Below, in pieces: positions 1 through 7,939 of a DNA stretch of 64,000 bases. The position numbers were made by a program, and so were the translations under genes. The notes below the pieces were generated by a model. That model worked only from the letters and a program-made list of their open reading frames with translations. It searched no databases and had not been told where the DNA came from. Within the stretch, counting starts at the first letter, position 1, and each line of letters starts with the position of its first letter. The stretch covers positions 196,713 through 260,712 of the forward strand of contig JBAZUK010000002.1 of the NCBI GenBank assembly GCA_041661445.1. The letters run 5' to 3'. The DNA is from JBAZUK01 sp041661445. GTDB taxonomy: Bacteria > Chlamydiota > Chlamydiia > Chlamydiales > SM23-39.

Positions 1-621
1 AATATACCATATTAAATCATACCAATCTCTTCCTTTAATACGTCCTTTCCAATCTCGAAATAAAATTGCATGCATTTTGCCGGCAAATAAATCGCTCTTA
101 TGTAATGTCAAAATATAAAAGGTCACTGGATTCAATACTAGATGGTTTTCAAATCGAGAAAATATCGGAGGATCAATATCAACTTCAAGTTTAATTTGAA
201 TTTTTTCATTATGATTAATACTTTGAGTTTTAGATTCTTCAGCAATATTTAAATGATATTCAATAGTATTTATCTTCATAAAAGCCGATAAAATACTCGT
301 CTTTGTCTTTTTCTCTTTTTTATATACTTCCATGTCATATCCAAAAGATAAAAGTTCTTTTTTCATTCCGTCAAGATATGGTGTAAAATCGAAATTCAAA
401 TTGGGCTTTAATAAAGTAAAATCTAAATCTTCGCTAAAACGGTCGAGACCATAAAGAATTCTCAAGGCAGTTCCCCCATAAAAGGCTGCTTTTTCGAAAA
501 ATCCATGTCTTTCAAGACCAAGAAGTGCAGCTTGTTGAAGAATCTCCCGAACTTTAGTCTGTTCTCTAATCTTAGATTTTTCATAACGATTATAAATAGT
601 TTTGATATTTGAGTTTTTCAT
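1..621 (-). CDS. AbiEii-type nucleotidyltransferase toxin (partial, runs off the left edge)
   Basis: The reading frame starts with ATG at 619-621 and stays open to the window edge, so about 207 N-terminal residues are visible and the C-terminus is missing. It shows the AbiEii/SocB-type nucleotidyltransferase signature: YGGTALRILYG near residue 48, followed by RFSEDLDF about ten residues later, and KGRDWYDLIWY near the visible end. In this family (type IV toxin-antitoxin) the enzyme is a DNA-polymerase-beta-fold nucleotidyltransferase that arrests growth. The start codon overlaps the stop of the antitoxin gene upstream as ATGA, so the pair should be translationally coupled. Identification is firm; the cellular target and present activity are not visible. 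Confidence 0.88.
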   Translation of the reverse strand, partial: MKNSNIKTIYNRYEKSKIREQTKVREILQQAALLGLERHGFFEKAAFYGGTALRILYGLDRFSEDLDFTLLKPNLNFDFTPYLDGMKKELLSFGYDMEVYKKEKKTKTSILSAFMKINTIEYHLNIAEESKTQSINHNEKIQIKLEVDIDPPIFSRFENHLVLNPVTFYILTLHKSDLFAGKMHAILFRDWKGRIKGRDWYDLIWYI

Positions 622-1238
622 AACATTCCTAAAACGTTGACAAGATTATTGACAGCACTTGAGCAATATTTTTCAGCTATTTCTAATAAATGGTTTTTAT
701 TCAATTTTTTCAAAATATCTTCATCAATTCTTCTGCTTTCAATTAGATCTACTAGCAATTCTTTAGCTGAAATTTTTCTACATTTAAAGTAAACTAAATC
801 TGCTAATGCTTTTTCAGGTGTCGCTATTAAAAACCTTCCTGTTTTATTTTCTTGCTGATCTATTCCAATTGAATAACGTTTATGGTTTAAATAGCTATAA
901 TCAAATGTACCTATTGGTGTACTAAAATTCTTTGATTTATTAGATACTACGCTTGTAATAACATATACTCCTTCCGGAATCATTTGATAATAAGAAAGCG
1001 CCCATTCCAAACTGATATAAGAAGGGCCGTAAAGTAAATTTGCTATTTGTTCGTAAGGAACTTTATTTTCTTCAATTTTTTCTGAAATAACAAAAAAGCC
1101 CTTCTTTAAGCGGATTAACTTCCCAGATTTTACCATCCTTGAAATAAAGTCATCAGGATTAGTGTAATTATTAAGAAGCGGTTTTAGATTTTGACTCGTT
1201 ATATAAGCTGTTTTAGAAAAATATAGTATTTTATGCAT
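618..1238 (-). CDS. AbiEi-like antitoxin / winged-helix transcriptional regulator
   Basis: A 206-residue protein with an N-terminal winged-helix segment (about residues 10-60, including FISRMVKSGKLIRLKKG) and a C-terminal region with the ATPEKALADLVYFK stretch typical of AbiEi/DUF6088-like antitoxins. It precedes the AbiEii-type toxin with a 4-base ATGA overlap. The start at 1236-1238 is supported by an AGGTG ribosome binding site seven bases upstream. AbiEi proteins are DNA-binding antitoxins that repress their own promoter, and a perfect inverted repeat lies just upstream here (1261-1345). The neutralising role is inferred from family and context. Confidence 0.85.
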   Translation of the reverse strand: MHKILYFSKTAYITSQNLKPLLNNYTNPDDFISRMVKSGKLIRLKKGFFVISEKIEENKVPYEQIANLLYGPSYISLEWALSYYQMIPEGVYVITSVVSNKSKNFSTPIGTFDYSYLNHKRYSIGIDQQENKTGRFLIATPEKALADLVYFKCRKISAKELLVDLIESRRIDEDILKKLNKNHLLEIAEKYCSSAVNNLVNVLGML

Positions 1239-1255
1239 GTTATCACCTGTTTTTA

Positions 1256-1345
1256 TTTATACCATTTTCTCCAATTTTTTTGGAGGAAAAGGATAAAATA
1301 TTTAAAAATCAAGCTATTACCTCCAAAAAAATTGGAGAAAATGGT
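1256..1345 (-). promoter_or_regulatory. Probable abiE promoter and AbiEi operator (perfect 26-bp inverted repeat)
   Basis: Two perfect 26-base inverted arms occupy 1261-1286 and 1320-1345, separated by 33 bases. On the minus strand a TATAAA box at 1261-1256 begins on the last base of the gene-proximal arm, and the antitoxin ATG follows 17 bases later, so the arm covers the promoter spacer. AbiEi antitoxins are known to bind inverted repeats upstream of their operon and repress it; this arrangement fits negative autoregulation. The arms are directly visible; binding is inferred. Confidence 0.75.
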
Positions 1346-1346
1346 G

Positions 1347-1632
1347 TTTTTTTATTTTATAAGACCTTTACAACGATTGGGTTAAACACAAACCTTTATA
1401 ATTTAGAAATTTATTTATAAAAAAGCTTCACAAATAATACTGAGAGATCTTTGAAAAGCGATCCAAAAGCTCAAAAAGCTACTCAAAGAGTATGTCTTGG
1501 TGGAGATGATTAATAACAAATCTACTATTTGATAAATTCATTCTTTTTTATCTATCTAAAAGAAGAATTAATTTAATATTATAAATAAATATTCAAAATA
1601 TTTTTTTTCTATCTCTATTTTATTATTAACTT
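1347..1632. other. Non-coding gap with a short coding-like remnant
   Basis: No complete gene is seen. On the plus strand about 28 codons (roughly 1423-1514) end in LGGDD followed by two stop codons, which may be the tail of a lost gene, but the piece is too short to identify. The rest is A+T-rich sequence between the toxin-antitoxin operator and the nuclease remnant. Confidence 0.35.
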
Positions 1633-2172
1633 TTAGTTATACACAGGAATTAATGAAGCTATTGCATCTAATCCTGCAAGAACTTTTTCTGCTGAAAGAG
1701 TAAAAATATTTTTTGTACCAGAAACAATCATATGATCAATCACTTTTGATTCTCTACATGGATCAACATTTGTTCCGTAATTTGGAGAAACAACTGAAGC
1801 ATCATTTAAACCTTGTTTTTTGCAAGCATCTTGAATTTCAGCTTTCTCGAAATTCATATCGCCCATAGCGACACTAATTTCATCATCTTTTGAATGCTTT
1901 TTTAAATAATCACAAAACTCAAATCTACCAGGTAATGATGGATCTCCAGGCAAATGAGAATTAAAAATACGCAAATTTTTTCCATCGGATCTTTCAAATA
2001 AACAATTCATAATTGTTCTACCTGGATTCGAAGGATATCCATCATCAGAAATAGTTGACTGACTTGAATTATAATTTAAATTATTTTTATTAAATAAAAT
2101 GACATTTTGATCTTCTATAGATCTTTCAGTTGATCTCACTAATTGCCAATTTTCTGGTAAATGTGTTTTATC
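1633..2172 (-). pseudogene. C-terminal remnant of an endonuclease/exonuclease/phosphatase-family protein
   Basis: The frame is open from 2172 (just after a TAA) to the stop at 1633 and has no good ATG start; the first possible start is a GTG at 2139. The residues FNSHLPGDPSLPGRFEF, VAMGDMNFEK and VIDHMIVSG match the second half of the EEP (DNase I / exonuclease III-like) fold: the H of SHLP, the GDMN metal and phosphate site, and the final D-H pair. The first half of the domain, with the catalytic Glu, is absent, and the DNA upstream has no matching frame. I read this as a truncated, non-functional copy of a secreted or effector-type nuclease. Confidence 0.7.
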
Positions 2173-2561
2173 TTATCCTCATAACTTATTCAGAAATATA
2201 GAAAACTGATTAATTGTAATATTAAAAATAATTTTAAAAAAGAATATTATTTATAGATGCAATTGCTTCAATATACGAGTTAGTGCAAATCTGTAACAAA
2301 TTATTGTTAATATAAAAGGTAAAGAAATAAATAACCTCATTATAGTTATCAAACGTTTTTAAAATACTTTTATTTAAAAGTTCACTAAATAATCTAATGT
2401 AAATATTTTTAATAATTACAAAAAAATAAATAAACTTACTTCTTGATAATTAATATACTTTAATCAGATAATTTAGATATTTTTACAGTAAATTATTAAC
2501 ATTCTTCCTGAAATAATTATTTTAGAAAGTCTTATAACAGATTACTTTTGGAGCATCTTAT
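2173..2561. other. Intergenic region upstream of the helicase
   Basis: About 390 bases of A+T-rich sequence with no frame or RNA gene I can support. It would have held the missing 5' part of the nuclease gene if that gene was once whole, but I see no residual motif. Confidence 0.4.
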
Positions 2562-3869
2562 ATGTCATTTAATTCCCTAGGTCTTTCGACTGAACTAGTC
2601 CGCGCAGTTTTAGAAAAAGGTTACACCATACCTACCCCTATTCAACTTCAAAGTATTCCCATAATCCTTAAAGGGCTTGACATTATGGGTAAAGCTCAAA
2701 CGGGTACAGGTAAAACTGCAGGATTTACCCTGCCTTTGCTACACCTCTTAAACAAACATCCGAAGAATAGTGGTCGGCGCGCTCCTCTAGCTTTGATCCT
2801 TACCCCAACACGTGAACTAGCTGCCCAAGTAGCTGGAAGCGTAGATATTTATGGTAAATATTTATCTTTAAAATCCGCTATAGTGTTCGGTGGAGTCAAT
2901 ATTAATCCACAAATCGCAAAGCTACGTAGTGGTATAGACATCTTAATAGCCACACCGGGAAGATTACTAGATCATGCTAACCAAAAAACCGTAGATCTCT
3001 CTAAAATTGAAATTTTGGTGTTAGATGAAGCCGATCGCATGTTGGATATGGGCTTTATTCATGATGTAAAAAAAATCATCAATTTTCTACCAAAGAAAAG
3101 ACAAACTTTACTATTCTCAGCAACCTTATCAAAAGATATAATGCAACTTACTGGCAGCCTTCAAAATTCTCCGATAATGATTGAAGTTGCAAATCATCAC
3201 ATTGAATCAGAACAAGTAGAGCAGTTAATACATCCTGTTGATCGCAAACGCAAAAGCGAACTATTAACTCATTTGATTAATTCAAAAAAATGGCCACAAG
3301 TACTGGTTTTCACAAGAACCAAACATGGAGCGAATCGACTAGCCGAACATCTGAATAAAAATAAAATAAATGCAGCTGCTATCCATGGAAACAAAAGCCA
3401 AGGAGCACGCACATTAGCACTATCGCAATTCAAAAATAAAAGTGTACGTGTACTCGTTGCAACCGACATCGCCGCTCGAGGCCTCGACATAGATCAACTG
3501 CCACATGTTGTAAACTTCGAATTACCAAATGTAGCTGAAGATTATGTGCACCGTATCGGTCGTACTGGTCGCGCTGGTTATCAAGGGGAAGCTATATCAT
3601 TGGTATGTATCGACGAACTTAAACTACTTAAAGACATAGAACATCTTCTCAAGCGTGAATTACCAAAAGCAATAATTCAAGGTTATGAACCAGACCCATC
3701 TATTAAGGCAGAGCCAATTATAAATGGACGTAATGGCAGTACTAGCCATGGTGGCAAAAAACAATTTTCAGGTAATGTAAAAAAATATCAATCTTTTGGA
3801 TTCGAAAGAACTTCCCCAAAAGCATCAATGTCCCGTAATAAATTTAATTCAGCTGGCAGAAACAAATAG
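2562..3869 (+). CDS. rhlE: DEAD-box ATP-dependent RNA helicase, RhlE type
   Basis: A 435-residue DEAD-box helicase. The Q motif lies near residues 22-30, motif I AQTGTGKT at 45-52, DEAD at about 154-157, SAT near 185, and HRIGRTGRAG near 330. A basic, low-complexity tail of about 70 residues follows, as in RhlE proteins. Such enzymes unwind short RNA duplexes in ribosome assembly and RNA decay. The start is supported by GGAG eight bases upstream of the ATG. By eye the gene is richer in G+C than its neighbours and uses CGC, CGT and GCC codons more freely, suggesting recent acquisition. It sits alone, without operon partners. Confidence 0.93.
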   Translation: MSFNSLGLSTELVRAVLEKGYTIPTPIQLQSIPIILKGLDIMGKAQTGTGKTAGFTLPLLHLLNKHPKNSGRRAPLALILTPTRELAAQVAGSVDIYGKYLSLKSAIVFGGVNINPQIAKLRSGIDILIATPGRLLDHANQKTVDLSKIEILVLDEADRMLDMGFIHDVKKIINFLPKKRQTLLFSATLSKDIMQLTGSLQNSPIMIEVANHHIESEQVEQLIHPVDRKRKSELLTHLINSKKWPQVLVFTRTKHGANRLAEHLNKNKINAAAIHGNKSQGARTLALSQFKNKSVRVLVATDIAARGLDIDQLPHVVNFELPNVAEDYVHRIGRTGRAGYQGEAISLVCIDELKLLKDIEHLLKRELPKAIIQGYEPDPSIKAEPIINGRNGSTSHGGKKQFSGNVKKYQSFGFERTSPKASMSRNKFNSAGRNK

Positions 3870-4121
3870 TATTTTTTTGGACTGCAATTTTAGTTGTTGG
3901 ACCTTCTCCCACCAAGAACCCTATCTACGTCTATTTTTCTGCGAATGTTTAAAAGATAAAGAAATTCTTAGTATTTTCAAGGGCATTCGCCCAGAAAAGC
4001 TAGCAGCATCTAAACAGGCACTCTCCAATTCAAGTGAGAGCAAAAGATCTTGCAGTAGCAAATTTTTGAGCGTAATAATTATACAATGAATTCCAAAACA
4101 AACATTTTTATAATTCATATT

Positions 4122-4260
4122 TTACCTATGAATTTTGTTATTATTCTTTTTTGCAATTTGTTGTGAATTAATGTGAAAAATTTGTATGAAAACACAAAAG
4201 GCAGTTAGAGTATTTAATCTAACTACCTGTTAACCAGAACTCCAGTTACTGGTCACGTTA
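4122..4260. repeat. Degraded copy A of the tRNA-Asn 3' flank
   Basis: From ACCTATGAATT onward this stretch matches 7651-7770 closely, including the GCAATTTGTTGTGAAT segment, the AACACAAAAGG segment and the hairpin with AGTTAGAGTATTTAAT between its arms. The tRNA part after the hairpin (about 4236-4260) is largely eroded and no longer recognisable as a tRNA. It is the outermost of three copies (see 6490-6582 and 7651-7841) and probably marks the far end of an old integration next to tRNA-Asn. Confidence 0.65.
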
Positions 4261-4473
4261 CGAACTTTTAATTGGGTCGAATTTCAAAAAACTCAAATAG
4301 ATCTCAAGAAATATTTGTTTCAGTTTTTTGCTTAATCGATTTTCTTAAGCTAAACCAATTTTAAGATGTTCGCCTTAGCTTGTGCTGCTTTTGCAAATAT
4401 TTCTGAATCACCTTATGAATAAATTCAGAGGGTGATTCAGATTGAATTCTATTATTCAAATCATCGATTCAAA

Positions 4474-6081
4474 TCATCGATTTAAATCTAGAAGCTCACC
4501 AATTTTTCCTTGCTGAAAAACAGAATAACAATATGGAAAATAGTAAATGCTATGGAGTGCTGGAGAGTCAAAAATTAAATATATCATTCCATTAATGGTT
4601 AACAAATCAATAAATTTTGCGCCTTTGAAAGGACATGAATAAAAATCAACCCAATGATTATCAGAAAAATAAGAAAAACAAGAATTATTTTCATTAATAT
4701 TGGCATAAGATCTACTTAACAAGACATTATCAAAATCATCGATTTCGGCAAGATATAGAAAATTAGATGATTTTGAGTCAAAATTGTGTTGATTGCCCCA
4801 TGAAATGCCATTCCAAATAACACATGTGATGAATGGATTAGGATAGTTATTCCAAAGACATATAGCGTTTCCATTTTTATTTGTTTTCAGTTGAATATTT
4901 AATGGTACAGTATTCTGTTCAGAAATTAAAATTTTATCAGACCATATATTTCCATCAAAGACTTGTGAATAGATTTTATAAGTATTTTCTTTTTCTTTAA
5001 TTTTCCAAATAAAATGTAAAAAATCCTTTTTTTCATCCCAAATACATCCATTGAAATTGTAATTAAATTTAGCTTCAATATTTTGGCAAATAGACCATTT
5101 TGTACCATCACTTGCAAATGATTTTATTTGAAAATAATTTTCATCAACAAGAGCTTTCCAAAAGGCAATAAGAGTATTTTTAATTAAAAAAAGATATAAT
5201 TTTGTTTCTTGATCTATATTTTCATTGTGTGATAAAACAGTTTTTTCTAGTTTATCACCATTCCATTTAAACGAACTAACAACATAATTATTATCAATAA
5301 ATTTCGCTGTTAATACAATGAGATCTCCATTCTTATCAGAACATATGGATGATTGTAAATTCTCATCAATTTCAAATGAAGTAACAGAGCTGTTTTTGTA
5401 TAAATAAAATTTATGTTGATTACTTAAATAAAAAATTAAATTTCCATTTTTATCAATTTTAGCATCAATCACTTCATCAGATGATTTCAATTCAATCGGT
5501 TGAGCCCACTTGTCACCATCCCATTTGCTAATATTTATAGTATCTACTGAATATCCAGAAGTTAGTGTGGTATATATTAAATAAGCTTTTCCATTAGATG
5601 TAACCAAAAAGTAAGAATCAATACATTTATCTGTTTTTATAACTTCAAAAGGACCATTCCATTGATTTCCATCCCAATGAAGGGAAGATAAAACAGTTTC
5701 TTTCCAAATCCAACCATTTACTTCTCGAGAAATAGCAATGAGGTCTTCTTTTTCATCGGCTTTCATTGAAACTATTTTATGTTCTAAAATAGAACTATAA
5801 GGAAATTTAAGTATTGCTTGTTTTGGCATATATTTGCCCAAATCTCCAAAAATTAACTTCGAACGAGCTTTAGTACAGGATAAAAGAGAAAAAGAAAATA
5901 TATCATATTTCTCTAAATCAATATTTTTATCTTTAAGATGAGAATCAGCTATTGAAATATATTCTTCTAATTTAGATATTTTTATTGTTTGGCGCTCATC
6001 CTCCCAACTTGTATTCAAACAATACAAAGTAAATGGTATAAAAAATAGCAAGTATTTAATACAATCTCTAATTAAACCCAT
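4474..6081 (-). CDS. Secreted protein with repeated W-D-G-x-x-W motifs (beta-propeller-like), function unknown
   Basis: A 535-residue protein starting with a signal-peptide-like segment (about residues 1-25: a few charged residues, then a hydrophobic stretch rich in L, F and I). The rest is built of degenerate repeats of about 45-60 residues, each marked by an aromatic-D/N-G motif such as WDGNQWNGP, WDGDKWAQP, FDGNIWSDK or WNGISWGNQ, followed by a strand-like stretch. This pattern is typical of secreted beta-propeller proteins, but I do not recognise a family or catalytic site. The gene lies alone between two copies of the tRNA-Asn flank repeat, so it may have arrived by integration. Export is inferred. 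Confidence 0.7.
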   Translation of the reverse strand: MGLIRDCIKYLLFFIPFTLYCLNTSWEDERQTIKISKLEEYISIADSHLKDKNIDLEKYDIFSFSLLSCTKARSKLIFGDLGKYMPKQAILKFPYSSILEHKIVSMKADEKEDLIAISREVNGWIWKETVLSSLHWDGNQWNGPFEVIKTDKCIDSYFLVTSNGKAYLIYTTLTSGYSVDTINISKWDGDKWAQPIELKSSDEVIDAKIDKNGNLIFYLSNQHKFYLYKNSSVTSFEIDENLQSSICSDKNGDLIVLTAKFIDNNYVVSSFKWNGDKLEKTVLSHNENIDQETKLYLFLIKNTLIAFWKALVDENYFQIKSFASDGTKWSICQNIEAKFNYNFNGCIWDEKKDFLHFIWKIKEKENTYKIYSQVFDGNIWSDKILISEQNTVPLNIQLKTNKNGNAICLWNNYPNPFITCVIWNGISWGNQHNFDSKSSNFLYLAEIDDFDNVLLSRSYANINENNSCFSYFSDNHWVDFYSCPFKGAKFIDLLTINGMIYLIFDSPALHSIYYFPYCYSVFQQGKIGELLDLNR

Positions 6082-6489
6082 TTATAACTCCAATTAAATT
6101 AGCTTTTAAATGATATGAAGACAAAGAAATTAGTTCAATACAATAAATATGAGGTATTATTAAAAGTTGTGTTTTAAAGCGATAGCTTCTGACATTATTA
6201 GAATGCCTCCTGCTTTTTTAAATATAGCAACAGCTCTTTGAATTTTTGATTTATTATTGATGGTACAAAAATACTGATTATTTTATTTATATCCGTAAAA
6301 TTGTACCAATCTTAAAGAAAAGTCAAAAAAATTTTAATTCTTAAAAAATTACGACTAAAAATCATTTTAAAATTAACCTCAGGACAATTGGATTTAAAAA
6401 GGAGTTCATTTCTCCTGTTTAATTAAATGTTTTTAAACAATTAATTTTATTGTCAATTGTTAAGGTTAACTGTGCCAAGAGCGTGCATA
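6082..6489. other. Intergenic region in the tRNA-Asn island
   Basis: About 400 bases without a frame or RNA gene I can support. Short repeats of the phrase TTAACCTC occur here (near 6375) and again after the truncated tRNA copy (near 6610-6630), which may reflect the same rearrangement history. Confidence 0.35.
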
Positions 6490-6582
6490 GTGAAAAAGGC
6501 AGTTAGAGTATTTAATCCTAACTGCCTGATAACCCGAACTCCGAGTGTAAGATTCGAACTTACGACCAAAGGATTAACAGTC
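6490..6582 (-). repeat. Copy B: truncated tRNA-Asn 3' half plus hairpin
   Basis: Positions 6539-6582 match the 3' half of the intact tRNA-Asn (7770-7841) from the discriminator base through the T arm, variable loop and anticodon loop, with about three differences, then diverge abruptly after the anticodon stem. Two of the differences are in the T stem and keep pairing (GCAAG/CTTGC becomes GTAAG/CTTAC). The hairpin with arms AGGCAGTTAG and CTAACTGCCT follows on its 3' side, as at the intact gene. It cannot encode a tRNA. The pattern is that of an attachment-site duplication left by integration at the tRNA 3' end. Confidence 0.75.
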
Positions 6583-6745
6583 TTGAAAATAAAGCTCTGA
6601 AAAACACTCTAAATAACCTCAAATTAACCTCGATTACATAGAATAAAAGATAGCAAAAATTGTGCAAGAAAAGATTGTCAAACTAGATTAATCTTTTACT
6701 AGAGAAGGTTATTCTAGATTACGGCTATATTACGTTTTTTGTTTA
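6583..6745. other. Junction sequence after the truncated tRNA copy
   Basis: The sequence departs abruptly from tRNA-Asn at about 6583. Nothing coding or structured was recognised up to the stop of the next gene. Confidence 0.3.
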
Positions 6746-7429
6746 TTAAATTCCAGTTAAGATAGAAATTAATTTTTGAGGATCAATTCTATAAGAATTT
6801 TGGCTTCCACCGCCTTCATAAAATCCATATTTTTCAATATAATCAATAACTCCTTCGCCTATTTTTACAGTTTTGAAATTTAAAAGATTGGTTATATGGA
6901 TATCTCTATTCCAGCCAATATATTCTTTTTCATCCTTTCTGAATAAATCCTCTTGAATACCTTTATATATTTCATTTCTAATAAAAAGTATTTGTATCTT
7001 GAAAATTGTCAAAAAACCAAAAAACATTACAAATCCTGTGCTAATGAAAAATAAGGTGCTGGACATCACGCTTAAAGCTACAAAACTAGTTAATAAGCTC
7101 AATACTGTCAGTTTAAAAGATAATTTTTTTGAGAAGGAAAAGAAATTACCTGAAAAATCTGCTTTGAATAATACGTATCGGCTTGCTGGATACCATGCTT
7201 TATTTGCTATTTCTTTTAGTTCTCTTGCTACTTCTATGTGGGTAAGTCCAAAACCACTTACTGTTTGCCAATCTTTTTTTAAAACTTCTTTAAAAGATTC
7301 TGTAGCTCCAAGAAAACCTGAATATGCATAAACATTAGGCCTTGCCCTTCTTTCAATTTCACTAATTTTTACATTATTTAAACATCTTAATGTATCTATA
7401 TCTTCATATTTTTTTATATCTATTGCCAT
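6746..7429 (-). CDS. Hypothetical membrane protein
   Basis: A 227-residue protein that I do not recognise. A soluble N-terminal part (about residues 1-105) is followed by a long hydrophobic block (about 105-150) that could form two membrane segments, then a soluble C-terminal part with charged and glycine-rich segments (IEKYGFYEGGGSQNSYRID near the end). It lies between the truncated tRNA-Asn copy and the intact tRNA-Asn, so it is probably cargo of the inserted segment. The start ATG at 7427-7429 is the only good one in frame; the ribosome binding site is weak. Confidence 0.6.
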   Translation of the reverse strand: MAIDIKKYEDIDTLRCLNNVKISEIERRARPNVYAYSGFLGATESFKEVLKKDWQTVSGFGLTHIEVARELKEIANKAWYPASRYVLFKADFSGNFFSFSKKLSFKLTVLSLLTSFVALSVMSSTLFFISTGFVMFFGFLTIFKIQILFIRNEIYKGIQEDLFRKDEKEYIGWNRDIHITNLLNFKTVKIGEGVIDYIEKYGFYEGGGSQNSYRIDPQKLISILTGI

Positions 7430-7650
7430 CTGTGCCGTATATTTTTTTACCTAAAAATTTTAAAAAGGATATCATAATATTTTTTTACTTTTAAGGTTTA
7501 AAGAATATAATTTTTGAGCAAAAAACTACGTAATCCAATGGTTGTTGCATATATTTAATATGATAATCAAAGAGTTAAGAAATTTGAGAAATGCACATTT
7601 CACAATCCTTACACACTGAATTTCACAAAAATGAGTTTTCCAATCCATAA

Positions 7651-7769
7651 TTACCTATGAATTTTTTTGTTGTTGTTTTTTGCAATTTGTTGTGAATGAG
7701 TGTGAAAAATTTGTGTAAAAACACAAAAGGTAGTTAGAGTATTTATTCCTAACTACCTGATAATCAGAA
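7651..7769. repeat. Copy C: intact tRNA-Asn 3' flank with hairpin
   Basis: This is the flank directly downstream of the functional tRNA-Asn. It matches copy A at 4122-4240 over more than 100 bases and shares the hairpin with copy B. The hairpin (arms about 7730-7739 and 7749-7758) is followed on the minus strand by a TTTTGTG tract and probably serves as the tRNA terminator. Confidence 0.7.
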
Positions 7770-7841
7770 CTCCGAGTGCAAGATTCGAACTTGCGACCAA
7801 TGGATTAACAGTCCACTGCTCTACCGCTGAGCTAACTCGGA
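7770..7841 (-). tRNA. tRNA-Asn (anticodon GTT)
   Basis: The minus strand folds as a complete tRNA. The 7-base acceptor stem is TCCGAGT with ACTCGGA and discriminator G. The D arm has GCTCAGCGGTAGAGC, and the anticodon stem-loop has CTGTTAA with anticodon GTT. The T arm has TTCGAATC. The CCA end is not encoded. It is 72 bases long and intact, in contrast to the truncated copy at 6539-6582. A hairpin follows at its 3' end. Confidence 0.95.
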
Positions 7842-7939
7842 AAAATTTAAATTATAAATTTAAGAGAAATTAGAATTTTTATCAATTGCTTTTCTATAAA
7901 TTTTTAAAATGGTACTCTTTTTTTAAAAGAATCTTATAT

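Noticed and set aside
3796..4089. Open frame overlapping the end of rhlE on the plus strand, and a reverse frame at 3921-4118
   Set aside because: Neither has a ribosome binding site or recognisable motifs, and the first overlaps the helicase tail in another frame. Treated as chance frames.
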